From Panonychus citri (Eukaryota > Arthropoda > Arachnida > Trombidiformes > Tetranychidae), in assembly GCF_014898815.1 (NCBI RefSeq), contig NW_026515505.1:558001-622000 (forward strand): a stretch of DNA of 64,000 nucleotides, in the 5' to 3' direction. The notes beneath the pieces were generated by a model that was given only the letters and a program-made list of their open reading frames with translations, ran no database searches and was not told the DNA's origin. The translations under genes and the position numbers were made by a program. Numbering within the stretch: position 1 is the stretch's first letter; every line of letters starts with the position of its first letter. This document shows, in pieces, positions 34,716 through 48,230 of the stretch.

Positions 34716-36086
34716 ATGTCCCTTCTTGGTGCTCGTCTATTAGCACTTGTTGGACTCTTCGGACTAACGATGATCGCAGGCCTTGGACCTGTGATTGTTT
34801 TTATATTGTGGCGACGAAGGCAAGAGCGTCTTTCCACCCTTAACGATCTTGATGAGCCTTTGGGAGTGGATATTGGTAGTGGTGGTGGTGGGGAACAGAG
34901 GCCAATCCATGGTGGTAAAAGTGCCAAAGTTTTACATTTACTATTAGTGTTTGGCGGGGGTGTCTTATTAGCGACTTGTTTTGTCCATATGATTCCCGAA
35001 ATTCAAGAAAATTATCAAAACTATTTGAATAATCAACAAAATCACAACGAAAACAACACAATAAAATCAACCGCACCAATCATGATATTAACCAATGATA
35101 GTGATAATCATGATCGTAACCAACGTAACACTTTTAATCAATCACGTGTTAGAGTTAATTATTACACTAATGATGAGTATTCAAGTGATGATAGTGACCA
35201 AGAAGGAGGCGATGGTCAGTCTGATAAAACTCCTTGGGTTGAAATTTCTATTTGTTGTGGACTTTTTTTAACTTATTTCATTGAAGAAATTATTTTATTG
35301 CTGATCGGTCAATCAGCTCATCACCATCATCATGGTGACCATCATGAAATTGTGCGATGTTTACCTGAGGGAGAAGCCGAAGGTGACTATGGAACCTTGA
35401 TTCGTCCCGTTAATGGTTCTAAAAAAACGACCGATGGTTCGATGACCAGTTCACCATTTGAACAATCTCGAAGTCGATTGTCCAGTAATGATACATTTAC
35501 TAAAAGTATCTACGACAATGGGTCGATTGTTGGCCTGAGAGGAAAAGATTTGCCGACATCTCCTTTAACTGTGGAAAATGTTCATAATCATCAACAGAAT
35601 TTGGATAAACTTGATAGTCAATGGACGAGATTTGCTCGAGGTTTGATTATTGTTGTCGCTTTTCTGGCTCATTCTATTTTCGATGGAGTCGCAATCGGCC
35701 TACAATCGACGGTCAGTTCCCTTTGGACAATGTTCTTTGCCATTTGTCTACATAAATTGGTCGTTGTTTTCGCTATCGGCTTTGAACTTTACGAGAAAAC
35801 TTGTAGCCTTTCACTGACCGCCGTTCATATAACCCTTTTCTCGGCCATGTCCCCGCTCGGTATAATACTGGCCATTCTAACGGAACAAGGTCTCTCCGAA
35901 GACGGATCGTTGACTTTAATCCTTTTAAACGCCGCTGCCACCGGGGCCATTTTGTACATTGTCTTCCTTGAGATCTTACAAGCTGACCGATGTCCAGAAA
36001 TCAGCGGACTTGCCCAGTTATTTTCCCTGGTAATTGGATTCACTTTAATGACCACAGTGACCCTCAAGGTCAGTGACGGAGACTAA
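34716..36086 (+). CDS. ZIP family zinc transporter (SLC39A1-3 type), single exon
   Basis: 456 residues with about eight membrane segments, moving zinc into the cytosol across the plasma or an organelle membrane. TM1-3 occupy residues about 5-30, 72-95 and 170-198. A long variable loop after TM3 carries a metal-binding His cluster (HHHHHGDHH, about 201-210). TM4 has the metal-pore signature HSIFDGVAIGL (about 319-330). TM5 has CLHKLVVVFAIGFEL (about 343-357). The SLC39A1/2/3 subfamily fits the short C-terminus and the lack of a HEXPHE motif. The loop between TM2 and TM3 is unusually Asn/Gln/Asp-rich. The gene has no intron. An AATAAA lies at 36209-36214. Confidence 0.93.
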   Translation: MSLLGARLLALVGLFGLTMIAGLGPVIVFILWRRRQERLSTLNDLDEPLGVDIGSGGGGEQRPIHGGKSAKVLHLLLVFGGGVLLATCFVHMIPEIQENYQNYLNNQQNHNENNTIKSTAPIMILTNDSDNHDRNQRNTFNQSRVRVNYYTNDEYSSDDSDQEGGDGQSDKTPWVEISICCGLFLTYFIEEIILLLIGQSAHHHHHGDHHEIVRCLPEGEAEGDYGTLIRPVNGSKKTTDGSMTSSPFEQSRSRLSSNDTFTKSIYDNGSIVGLRGKDLPTSPLTVENVHNHQQNLDKLDSQWTRFARGLIIVVAFLAHSIFDGVAIGLQSTVSSLWTMFFAICLHKLVVVFAIGFELYEKTCSLSLTAVHITLFSAMSPLGIILAILTEQGLSEDGSLTLILLNAAATGAILYIVFLEILQADRCPEISGLAQLFSLVIGFTLMTTVTLKVSDGD

Positions 36087-36794
36087 TTCAGTTTAAATTA
36101 TAACAAAAACAAACCAAGTAACAATTAAATCTGCCAAAAGGAAATCAACAAACAAATAGATTGACATCAAATGATTGTTACAAACTGAACATATTCCTTA
36201 ATTGTTACAATAAAAGAGTTTTTTTATCAATCAGTTAATTGTTAACCTTTCAAGTGAAAGGTCAATCAACAAAGGTGCAAATAAATTTCTGTTAATTTTT
36301 ACCTTGATTTTCATGATTAACTATTGTTACCTGATAGTTAAGGTTCACCAGAAAAAAAAGTTTATCGACAATTAATCAGTATCATCAGTGGTTAATACTG
36401 CAGATAGTTAATTGTTAGGAATCAAAGTTTGAAGAAATAATTAATCTTGGTGTTGGCTAATTTTTTTTCGCAATTTAATCAACAATTTAAACCAGTTAAT
36501 TACTAATCAATTGAATCTTTGATTGTGAATAAATCGCGAAAAAAATTTCAGCAGCTATCGTATTGACCTCAACAAAGCCTGAAAAAAAGGCTGTTAATTG
36601 TTGAGTAAATCATTTAATTGTTTGGTTGAAATTCACAAAGTTAATTGTCATTCGACAACAATTAACTTTTCAAGACAAATAAAAAACTGTGACAATAATT
36701 AATAAATCATTTGAATCAAAGTAAAAAAAATTTGTCAAAGTTTTGGAATGAATGAAAAAGAGATCTTAAAGTTAATTACAATTAAATTTGATTC
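36087..36794. other. Convergent spacer between the two transporter genes
   Basis: 3' UTRs of the ZIP gene and of the AAAP transporter. AT-rich, with no other gene seen. Confidence 0.5.
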
Positions 36795-38762
36795 CTATTC
36801 ATTGGTACAATTAAGATCAAGGTAACAAGGTAATACAAATGCGTTCGGGCCGAGAATGGCCAAAGTCGCGGAAACGGTTGAACAAATGCCGCCAATGACT
36901 CCGATCAATACGATCTTATAAAAGTACAACTTGTTGACCGTTGATATTTTCCTGAAAGAATAATTAACAATTTAATCAACTTAATTGTCGTTTAATTGCG
37001 CGACGAAATTTACCTTTCAGGCCAAGATGGATTCTTCATTGAACATAATCGTATATAAAACAAGGGCGGAAATATGTAGGCCAAACAGTTCATCGTCGAT
37101 CCTCCGATCAAGTCCAAAATTTTGCCGAACCTTGGAATCGATTCACAAATGAAAACAATCAGGAATAACATTGTCACTCTGATTACAACTCGTTTCCAAT
37201 TAAAAGCTGTTAATCAATTATAATGAGACAATTAATCATTTTGGTAACAATCAACATTTCAAATCAGTTGTAAATCAATGTAACAATTTGCTGGTAATTG
37301 TTTGCCAATCAATAGTCTATGATGATTTGTATGTGATCATTTGGATTAGTTTATTTTCAATTTTCTCATTTTGATCTCACTGATTAAATTGATTGTCTAA
37401 TTACAGCTTTGATTAACTTACTATGTGGTACATTGAATTTATCTTCGATCTCTTGAACTGCCGGATTAATCATTAAAAGAAAAGCGAAAAACAAATGTCC
37501 AGCCATCAAAATGGCCACAATATCCCGACTCATACCGATCGGTATCGAGTGAATAATATTGGTACTGACCGTTGACCCGTAGGCGAGATACCCCATGATC
37601 GGAAGAGGTGTTAACAGGAAAAATAAGACTGAAAGGAAATTGGGATCAATTTGATTTCGATTAATTTGATTTAAGCTTACCGGTGAATCCAATGACCACC
37701 GCTCGTGTCCACTTTGATTTGTCTCTCATGTCGTTTTGATAGGTTGGAAATGGACCCGTTCCGCCAGAGGCAAACATAAATGACCCGAAAGCAAGTGAAA
37801 TTGTACTTAGATTAACCTCCGATGCAATTGGTAATTGATCGTATGAAGTTGAGGCCAAATCACGGCCAATCTCAAAGAGTAATAAAAGTACAGCGATTGT
37901 TGAGGTTCCTAGTGCAATAGCGGCTGCAGGCCAAAATTCAACCGGAGTACCAAGCCACATGAATGGACAAATACCAAAAGCAATGATAAGTATCCACAGG
38001 CCATAGGAGAGACTATGATTACGGTCAATCAGGTCAGAGGATAATTGGGCACAGACCAATAGGAGGACAGCCGAAGTGCCGATCAATGTTACTTGTAACA
38101 TAATAGTGACCATAGACCTAAATTTTGTAGGTCATTTATTTGATAAATGATAAGTTGACACGTCGATCATTAAAATTAATGAGACACATTATGGTTAACA
38201 ATTTCTTACTTCATTCTAGGACCAAAGGCCATTTTACCAATCTCTGGGTATGGATTTCGACAATTTAATTGATACTCTTGAGGCCATCTCTCCTCGAGAA
38301 TAAGCCAACATTTACCGATCAACGAAGCGGCCACCGCCGAGTCAAATATTATCATCACCATTAAAGGTAATCCCCACCAGCCCGATTTGTTCAATGTACT
38401 TGGAAGTGCCAATAAACCCGCTCCGGCATTTTCCCCGGCCACAAATAGGATAGTTGTTATCACGGACATACCATGTTTAATTGCCGTTACTTTTAAGTTA
38501 CCGTTATCATCATGATTAACTTTGAGTTTACAATCAGTTTTTACCTTTGCGGGAACAATTAACAAAACAATTAACAGAGGAAAATATCACCGACAACTTG
38601 ATAAATCAAAATGTTCATAATCTTCAATTGAAATACTAATAATAATTAAAATCAACATACAATCAGTTATGATCATTGGCCAACAATTAAACAAAAATGA
38701 TTTTTACTCACATTATTTGTGTTTCCATTGATTTGATTAATAGTTTTCAATTGTAAATCCAT
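36795..38762 (-). CDS. Amino-acid/auxin permease (AAAP) family transporter
   Basis: Minus-strand exons 38762-38712, 38544-38210, 38117-37681, 37628-37422, 37206-37014 and 36951-36795 are all in phase and give 459 residues. About 10-11 membrane segments are present. The family motif GENAGAGLLALP opens TM1, and later segments carry GGTGPFPTYQNDM, TPLPIMGYLAYG and IGGSTMNCLAYIFPPLFY, as in the SLC32/36/38 group of proton- or sodium-coupled amino-acid carriers. The loop LEERWPQ...CRNPYPEIG is characteristic of an invertebrate branch whose substrate I cannot name. The start is the ATG in a short first exon coding 17 residues (MDLQLKTINQ...). That first exon is less certain than the rest. Confidence 0.9.
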
Positions 38763-41700
38763 TTTGTTATTAATTAGCAACAATTTAAATGACAAGCAGC
38801 AGCAAAAACACAATTTAACAAGATTAAACTAATCATCCATTGAGGTTAGACAATTAAACACTGTTTACTAATTGTAATCTACTCTTATGATTAATAAATG
38901 AGCTTAACAGTTGATTAAACTTTTCTTGTTCAACAATTAATCAAAATCTAATTATTACCCTAGACGTAATTAGATTAACTGATTATCAACCTAAGTCACA
39001 GTATATTTTTAATAATTGTCACAATTAAACATATCTAAATGTTAACACACACAATTAACTTAAAAAAAACATCAACAATCAAGGTTGAGTTGTAACAATC
39101 TAATATTTAATCAGCTAATCAAATAATTAAACAGCATCTAGTTAGGAATCAGGAAAAAAAAGTTCACAGTTAACTCTAAATAATTAAAAGATCTAAACAA
39201 TCAAAACAACAATTTAGCTGAATGGTTAAAGTTAATCACTTTCCAAATGATTAAAACTTTGTATTGAGCGGTAATGGAAACTTTAAATTGTTCACTTTTA
39301 ATGGTAACATATAGATGGAAGCAGTTAGATGATTTAATCTGCCATTTAGATCAACAATTAACAATTAAGAAACTAATCATCGGGATTACCTCATCTACCC
39401 ACTGGGGTTTACCTGTGAGCTTTTTAATGGTCTAGTGATTAAATTACATTGGCACTTTGACACAAACTGATTACATTAATTACATTGATAATCATCATCA
39501 TCCATCATTGGGGGTAACTGATAGTTAATTACAATTTAGTTAACTATTACAATCAATCCTCAAATCTAAAAGTACCAACCACCCAAGTTTGTTATGTTAC
39601 ATTTTTTGATTTCATAATTGCTTTCAGATGATTTGATTATTTATTTCAATTTCTTGTCTAATCATTAATATGAATGGTTCTTAATTGTTGTCAAGTCAAT
39701 ATAACTAATCCAGTTTCCAATGTCCAGTAGATTTTTTTAAATTACTAATTGCTGGTTGATTAATTTCATTTTAACAGCTTGACAATTTAAAACCTGCTTT
39801 CCTATGGTTTAAACTAAATTTAGTTAGTTAATTATATCATATAATATTTATTTCTGTTTCTTGACTAATTTAATTTAATTTAATTTGATTCATTTTTCAT
39901 CTTTCTAGGTTAATAGACAACAATCAGACTGATTGTTAGTATTGATTAACTATTTATAATGATTGTTGATTGATTGGGATAAACAGATAATATTATACAA
40001 AAAGTTTTCATCAACAATCAAATCTTTTAAATAATCACAATTAGATTTAATCATTAGTGATTAAGGTAAATTGTTTGCAGTTTAGTGAAAATTAAATGAA
40101 AACTTTTTTAAGTGCTGAGTATTAAATTAATTGGGTTAATTGATTTTCAATTTGATCCAATAAAGTTAACCAAACAACACCAATATAATTATTGATTAAC
40201 TAAAAGCTTTCAAGTGTAAATTTACAATCATCATCGTTAATCATCAACAATTTAAGTGAGAAAAAAATCAACAAACAATTAAGATTATTATCAACCAAAT
40301 TGTGATCAAAAAGTAACAACCAATTAATTGATTGACAAAATCAAAATTTGTCACATTGCAATTTGTCATTTAAATCAAATGAGAAACAATCAAGCCAATG
40401 ATGATTGTAACACTTAATCAACAGTGACAATTAAGAAACTAACTATCATCCAATAACCTTTGTAAATAATTTCCCTTAATCATGATAGTTAATCAAGTTT
40501 TCAACGTTAATTGTTTACAATCAACAACGCAAATGAATGTAAATACAACCTTGACTTTGGTAATTTAATCCTCACTTAATTGTATCTAATCTAACCAAAT
40601 AGTAATCAAATTAACATTTATAACAATTAAGTAGTCAAGAGCTTATGTGCAAGTCACAATTGAATTGTATTTTAATTGTTGTTTGGATAATACTGATTAT
40701 CGAGAAGGTAAAAACAAAAAAAATTAAAACTGCGAAAATTAATCAACCAACAATCGTGAAAGTAAAACAATGGAAATTGATTGCTGGTGGTTCATTTGAT
40801 TCCAGGAAAGTGGAACCTTGAGAAATGATCATGATTGTGATTCTGATGATTGGAGATAAACAAGATAATTAATAAGAGGAGAAAATAAAAAATATAATAG
40901 AAAACAAATCAACTATGAAATTATCAGGAAAGATAAACTGACCATTGGATGACCAGCAGTCTATTTCTAAAGGGAAAATAGAAACTTGGTAATCGTTTTG
41001 TCCCTAGACCAATTTAAAGGTTAGTCAAGAGTAGAAATGATTTTATTGATTAATTCAGGGAAAAAAGAAAGAAGAGAAAGAGAGGATGATGATGGAGATA
41101 ATGATGATTACCATGAACCAGGAGAGAAAAAGAGAGACGAAAAGGTTATTGGACGAAGGGAAAGACGATTGACCTAACTCGATTCTAGAACTTTTATATT
41201 CTTTCTGAAAGTTCAGAGAAAGATCTATATCCATGGTAGACAAAATTCTCATGGATGATGAAGATGATAAGAGAATGAATGATGAGAGAGAATAAAATTT
41301 GTCTTCTCAAGTGTAATTTCAATTCTTATCTCCATCAATGAAAACAAGTAAATCTCATGAAAAGAAGTTATAAAAGTTCATAGAAATTGAGACGAAATTC
41401 GTTTTTTTTTGGTATTCACATCTTTTACTTTCATTTCTTTATTTCTCCATGATCATCATGAAGACAATCATTAACCATGAGAGTGCGAACACTTTGACTT
41501 TCACTTTTCCAGCATGAAATTTTGTCAACACTGGAAAGAAACGATAACATGGATCCAGGAATAACTTTTCTTTCTAGAACTTTACTTTTTCTCTTCGATG
41601 AATCTTCATCATTCCGGAAAATATTAGTCATCATGATACAAATTGACAACTTTAGCCCACTAACATGTTGCTGTCCAATGAAAGGCCATTGAACCATTCA

Positions 41701-44247
41701 GATGACCCCATGATTATCCCCATGAATGACCATCACATTGTCCATTATCTCCCATCTCCCTCTTCAAGAATCATCAACTTCATCCTGATAATGATTAATT
41801 CTCAATGATAATGATAATAAATTGAATCCTAAACGTCAACATTGACCATTGACTATACCATAATAATGGTCAGTATGATGGCTAATGATTGACCACAAAG
41901 AAAATAGTTTAATCCGTTATCCCAAAATTACCTTAATCAACATTGTTTCAACAATCAAATCAATTGCTCTTCCTCTCAATAACTGCAACACCGTTACATC
42001 ATTAACCCAAAAGACAATTAACTACCGATTAAATCATGGATTCAAGCAATTTAATCAATCAGGAAAGTGAAACCATAACAATCAACCAAACTAATTAACT
42101 AGAGACAACTTCTATTAATCTTATCATGAAAACAATTAGAAAAATTAATCCAAACCATTTAAGATAAACTAAATCAACACAGAATCCACAATTGATATCA
42201 ACTAGTTGATCAACCTGATTGCTATTAAATGTCCCGTAAGAAATTAAAAGCTTATTAATTGACAATCTTGGTCAGTCTTTGGTCAGTTTAAATTACTCTC
42301 TCTTTTGAAACAATTAAAATTAATCATTAAAAAACAATTTGAATTGAGAAAAAAAAGTTTCATCATTAATATTGAGTAGAAAGTAATAGAAATTGAAAAC
42401 GAAATGAAATCATTTTGTTAATCACAATTTAATCACAATCAACTTATATATATTTATATTGATCAGAAAATAGCCCAAACTGACCAACCCAATTTCACCC
42501 CCTTTAATCATAATCAATATAAAACACACCCAACAATTAATCAATTCTGATTGGAAAATAATAAACGTTTATAATATTAACGTTTTCTTTTACCATCAGA
42601 ATTAAAGTTGATAAAATTAAATTTAGGACAACAATTTAGGCGAATTGATTAGTTATTATCATCTTAATCATCTTCAACTATTAATAATAACAATATTGTT
42701 AAATTGCCAATGTTAAAATTGGGTCAATCACGCAATCTATTAATGCGATAATTAGATAATAAGATTATTAGTTAATTTGGAAACAATTTAATTTAGTTAT
42801 TAACATTAACATTTTTCGCAGCTCGATTATCATTGTTAATCAATATTTCTAATTGTTTGATTATCGTTTTCAATTCCGCCATTAAAATCTGCTTGATTGA
42901 CATTTAATTGATTGTGATTGTGTCGCTGATTACATAACATTAATCATATCAAACAATTAACTATTTACTGTTCCTGTCTGTGTGTTAATTGTTTACATTT
43001 CAATCAATTTCCTGATTCTGATTAAATTATGTTAATTGTTCAATCAACTTAATCTGGTTTAATGTTGGCTTTTTATTGTTATGTATTAAAGTGATCAACT
43101 TATATAACTTTATTTAATAGTTAATAGTTGATTAAAGTTAATTGTCATAGTTTGGATACTGGAAATGTCAACAAATATCAATCAGTCTTTGTTTAATTGT
43201 TGTAAAACTGTTGATTGTTGTTGATTAGTTAAAACTCTTATCAATGATTAATAATAATCTAAATCAATCAACAATTAAACACTTTGGTGAAGGAAAAAAA
43301 GTTTTTCATTTTTAAATTTTGCGGTAAAAGTTTTTGTTTCATTTTAATTATTTGTAATTAGATCAGTTAATCAGCTGGACAATATATATTTTTATATATA
43401 AAAGTATCAAAACCAGAGTCACAATTAAGGTGTGAAACAGTTAATCAGTTAATTAAAGTCGTCATTAAATCAAATTGTCGATTTGTCAAAAATCAATCAT
43501 TAAAAATGTAAAAAGCAATTGAAAAATCAGCTCCAGAACAATTAAAAGTTAATTGTTAACTTGCAAATACTATGAAATATATAAGTTAATCAAATTAAAA
43601 TCATTCCAAACTCAAGAAGTCAAAGTTGATGCATGTGAATATAAATCAGCACAATTAGTTAATTAATCTACAACTAAATTTACTTATAATTAGAAATCAA
43701 ATTGAATGAAAAAAAAACGGAGTAAATTTTTTTCTGTTTTTTCATTAATGTTTTTTTTTTATATTATTTTGTTGATTGTTAATCAATGATAAATGTCAAG
43801 AAACAAATAGTAATAATAATTAAGCAATTAATTAATGAATAATAATCAAGATGATGATTCGGTGGAGGTGATAAATGGGATGAGAGGAAAAATAGGAAGA
43901 GAGAAAAAAAGAAAACGAAATTAAAGTTTTTTAATCTAATGAAAAAAAGAGACTTCGAAGCCTTAATTGTTGTGAGAGTTTCAAGTTGTTCCATTGATTG
44001 TAATTAAATTATTGTATATAAATTGCAATCACATACTAATGTAATTAGTTAATTAGCAGTTGATAATAATAATTAATAAGATTAATATAAAGTAATTATT
44101 ATTGTTGTTTTTAAGTTGTTGTTGTTGGTTGAGAATCAAGTTGATTTGGTTTCATATTAAATGGTCAAACATTGATTTCCTTTTAATTGTTGTTGATTGT
44201 TGTTGGTGTCAATTAGTGTCCCATTCATTTTGCAATTTCATTTTAAT
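38763..44247. other. 5.5 kb AT-rich intergenic region
   Basis: Dense in AACAATTAA/TTAATTGTT words, with TATA-like stretches near 42446-42460 and 43384-43400. The frame at 41431-41697 (minus) has no homology that I recognise, and I do not call it. No RNA gene seen. Confidence 0.5.
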
Positions 44248-47200
44248 TTAGGAAAAGATTCCAGATGATTTACCACCCGGTGGTTGGCGGGTTCGAACCG
44301 GTGTATTGGGTAAGGAAAGTGATCGGTTTTCGCCGCGGATAATATCGTATCCGGTTACCTTTCCCACCCGCTCGCTGTAAATGTCATCAAAAACCTCACC
44401 GGTAATTGGATTACGACGGATAACTGTAAATGAGAAGATACAATTAGTAAATTATAACAAATGAAGAAAAAAATTTCATCAACAACAATCAATTGAAAAC
44501 TAATCATCATCTTTTCAATTGAAATTTTTATAAATAAACAAACATTTTGATTGTTACTTTTTGGAATCGGTGCCAATCATAATAGGATTTGGATTAATGA
44601 TAGGAAAAAGGATAAAGGAATCAAAAGGATTATCATTATCAACATAATAACAGGAAAAAACTTAAGTATATTCTGTCCTACTCTGGATTCGAGTTCAGGT
44701 TCGAGGTCATGGTAACTGTTTTTTACTCATCATCTTAATTCATCAAACAAAGTATATATTTTTCACCCTTAATTCAGGGTAAATAGTAATAATAATAATA
44801 CGCAGTTCTACTCGTTATTGTTGATGATGAGATGATGATGATGATGGTGTTGGTGTTGGTGATGATGACCAACGTTAAAAACGAGTTGAAATAAACACGT
44901 TTGCAACGGGCAATCCTTTTTACTCCAGACACTTAATTCATAGTTAACGGGTTAACTGATGCGTCTGATTAACTTGAACATCATCATTATTAGCATTATC
45001 ATCATCATCATCATCATCACCAACAACAATATTCACAGTTAGAGGTTGAGATGAAAAAAAGGTAATGAGACTTTCATCATGAAACTTTATTTAAGATTAG
45101 AGGTTATCCTCATCATCATTATCATTTAAATTTCACCATAATGATGATGATCATTATTTTTACAGTTATATAATATTAATCATCTCATGGACATCACACT
45201 AATTAACCAAATGAGGTGAGAGGATCAGTGGATCAAATGGAGATTGGGAAAATAAAATCAACGCTTCTTGTCAATTAGTCCAGTTGATTAGTGAATATCA
45301 ATGAAATGAAGGACGATGATGATAAAAATGGATATAAATAAAAATATCTCACGAAAATATCATCAGAAGGAGAGAGAGAGATGGAGATGGGTATGGATGG
45401 TGAGGTGGGGATGAGGATGAGGATGAAACGGAAGTTATCAAGCATGAAAACATTTTCAACAATTTTTTTGGCATAAAAATGGCTTTTTAAAAGGCCCAAG
45501 CATGGATGATTATCATCCTTCACTCATCATCATCATCCTCCTACTTTTGACTATCATTCATCATGTTTCCTCTTCCACCACCAGCACTACCACCATTCCC
45601 CCACCCTCACATACTACGGTGTATGTCTGTAAGTAACAAACCTCCCACTCTGAACAATAATAGTCAATATTATCTTCTTGTCTTCTCAACCATTTCAAAT
45701 ACACTTGACACCAAACAATCAGCATATTATATCATGAAATCATGAATGGAAACCAAAATAACCATGTCAACAGAGAGAGAGAGAGAGAGAGAGAAATCAG
45801 AAGGTGAAAGTGATTCAGATGAATTCAACAATTGAATGGTAAATAATATAATGATAATCATCAGATGATAATGATAATTGTCAATGATTAAACAACAACA
45901 TTGCCTGAGAATTGAAAGTTTTTTTTCAATTTTTTTTAATATGATTATCACAATGGAGGAAGTTGTAAATGTTTCTGTGTGTGTGTAAAGTGTATGAGAC
46001 ACACTTACATAGACATAATGATGATGAGATGATGATTATGATGATAGAATTGTAATAATGATAATAATAATGGTTATTACAGCCTCTTCTCATTGCTAAT
46101 GACTTTTTTTACATTAGGGTTTTTTTGGCATCTATTGTATCAATGGTAATGCAATGGGTACCAAAGATGATGATGATGATGGTGGGAAGGAGGAGGAAGG
46201 TGGGACGACGAGGGACAAATAACATTCACAGTGGTTTCTGTGCTGTTCGTGTGTCATTACCTCCCACTTTTGTGTCTGGTTTACTCTGTGTTTACAGTGG
46301 GTCAACGCCTCAGGTATATCGATTGAAAAGAGAGAGAGAGAGAGAGAGAGCATGATGATGATGATAAGAAGAGGGAAACATTAGAATCATGGAGAATAGA
46401 ATATAATACAATTTGGAAAAGAACATTTTGTTTTCTTTTCTTTTTTCTCTGCTTCTTCTTCTGTTGTTTTCTTATTATTGTTTCTTACAAAAATGACCTT
46501 TCAACTGACCTCAACTTCTCTGGGGGACATTATCATAGGGAGACATCTGTTCACGTTCACGTTCATCTTTTCTTATCTTCATCATCATCTTTTGGGTTTT
46601 CTTAGGTTACCTTTTTGTAGAAGAAAAGAAAAACATTGAAACTAAAACTGAGCTAAACTTCATTCATGTTCATCTATTTCCGTTTACTCAATGAGAGAGA
46701 TGATCAGATTAGGTGTACATCCGTTTCCCTTTTGGGTTATGCCGATAATTTCAATCTAAAGCCTGTAAATTGGCCCACAGACCAAATGAGAAACTTTTTT
46801 CTTCCCTTTGTTTCCAATTGATTTTTTTTCTTACTCAAGTGACAAATTGGATAATCTATTAATTACTCAGGGATTTTCATTCATTTCCTGTTTTCTCTCG
46901 CATCTACCATGTTTCCAGGTAAATTTACAGAGTGGGAGGATGAGAAATAGTGAGAAAGAGAGAGAAAGAGAAACAATTGACATGGAATTGAATAAATATT
47001 ATCATTAATTTGATTGGAAGGAATTAAATTCAAGGGAAAAGGAAGTCAACTGAACATTGGTAAACTTGTCACGAGTTTTAGATTCACCGAGAGTTTAATG
47101 GACTTGATGATGATTAAAGGAGGAGATGATGATGATGATGATGGAGGAGGAGGATGATAAGGAGGAGGAAGAGATGTGTAGATGAAAATCTATGGGAAAA

Positions 47201-48230
47201 AAGTAATAGAGTATGAGTCATTTTATCTTCTTTTTCACCATCATTCAGATTCGGTGTTTACTATTCCAAGGCAAAAACCCCACCCAAGAAACTTTAAGGT
47301 GAAGGAAAGTTAAGGTGGAGGTGGTGAATTGGGTGGTGGTGGGATCGGTGAATCAATCAACAATTGTAATAAGGAATACGAGTTAAATCAATCAACTAAA
47401 TTGTACCCATTTGATTGAGAAATTAATCAATGAAACATCATCATAATCAATGTTGTTATCAGGTAATGGACTTGAATCGTATTAATATTTGTCTGTTTAA
47501 TTTGTCTCACAATTAAAAGTGAGAAATTAAATTCTTGTTAATTGTTGATCACATTGACAATCAATGGTTACCAAAGATACTTGATAATATAATCATCATG
47601 TTAAATAATCAAATGTAAACATTAATTACTTGGCTTTTACTTAATTGTAGTAATCGCAAGTTTGATTAACTTAATTGTTGATAGATTAGGTTATTGATAA
47701 ACTTTTGGTCAACAACAATTAGGTTGAAATAATATAATTATCTCTCATTTAATTAATTGTAATCAGAAAATCAACCGGGACAAACATGATTAACAAACAA
47801 TTAATTGTGTTGATAATTAACGTTCAAGTTGTTCTGTAATCATTAAGTTCGAGTAATTAAATTGCCGAGAAAAAGATGATTAACTTTCTAATTGTTGTCG
47901 ATGAAATAAAAAACGAAAAGAAATTAAAATAATTCGAAACTTACTTGTGATCTTTTTCTTAGCCGATTTCAATGGACTCGAATCAACGACAGCGTTTTGG
48001 GTGAAAACGGTCGATTTAAGGGTGTTTCGAACTCGTCTTGGACTATCTTCGGGTGGACCAAAAAGTCGGTTCTGAGTATCTTCCCGACGGAGAGGACGAC
48101 GACGGCACAAAGGTGACCCTGAGGGTGAATAATTGGATCCATTGGATGGAGTTGTTGATCCCGAATCAATTGTTGATGTTGGTGAATTTCCGGTTGATGA
48201 GGTATCCGACATACTTCCTAATTCAACCAT
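44248..48230 (-). CDS. Jupiter: Jupiter-like (JPT/HN1 family) microtubule-associated protein
   Basis: Minus-strand exon 1, 48230-47945, and exon 2, 44423-44248, are joined by a GTAAGT/CAG intron of 3.5 kb. The junction forms an Ile codon, giving 153 residues. Exon 1 starts MVELGSMSDTSS, is Ser/Thr/Pro-rich, and carries RLFGPPEDSPRRVRN followed by KSTVF, the family's F-G-x-P/K-S pattern. Exon 2 encodes RRNPITGEVFDD and ends in RQPPGGKSSGIFS, matching the R-x-P-P-G-G-x-S-S-G C-terminus of Jupiter/JPT proteins. These are small disordered proteins, bound to microtubules in flies. The N-terminal PPGG copy seen in other members is missing and may sit in an undetected upstream exon. Exon 2 (58 codons) is too short to find without knowing the family. 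Confidence 0.8.
45772..45794. repeat. (GA)n microsatellite
   Basis: An uninterrupted GA run inside the Jupiter intron. Confidence 0.9.
46329..46350. repeat. (AG)n microsatellite
   Basis: An uninterrupted AG run inside the Jupiter intron, followed by GAT repeats. Confidence 0.9.

Larger units (their letters stand above)
44424..47944 (-). other. 3.5 kb intron of the Jupiter-like gene
   Basis: Non-coding, with GAT/ATC trinucleotide clusters (about 44820-44870 and 45000-45025). It also has GA runs at 45772-45794 and 46329-46350, and a purine-to-pyrimidine strand switch near 46425. It is far longer than most introns in the window. Confidence 0.6.

Noticed and set aside
41431..41697. 88-codon minus-strand frame starting MVQWPF
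   Set aside because: No recognisable domain, no promoter or poly(A) context, isolated in AT-rich DNA.
44283..44300. GGGTTCGAACC resembling a tRNA B box
   Set aside because: It lies inside the terminal coding exon of the Jupiter-like gene and no A box or cloverleaf surrounds it.
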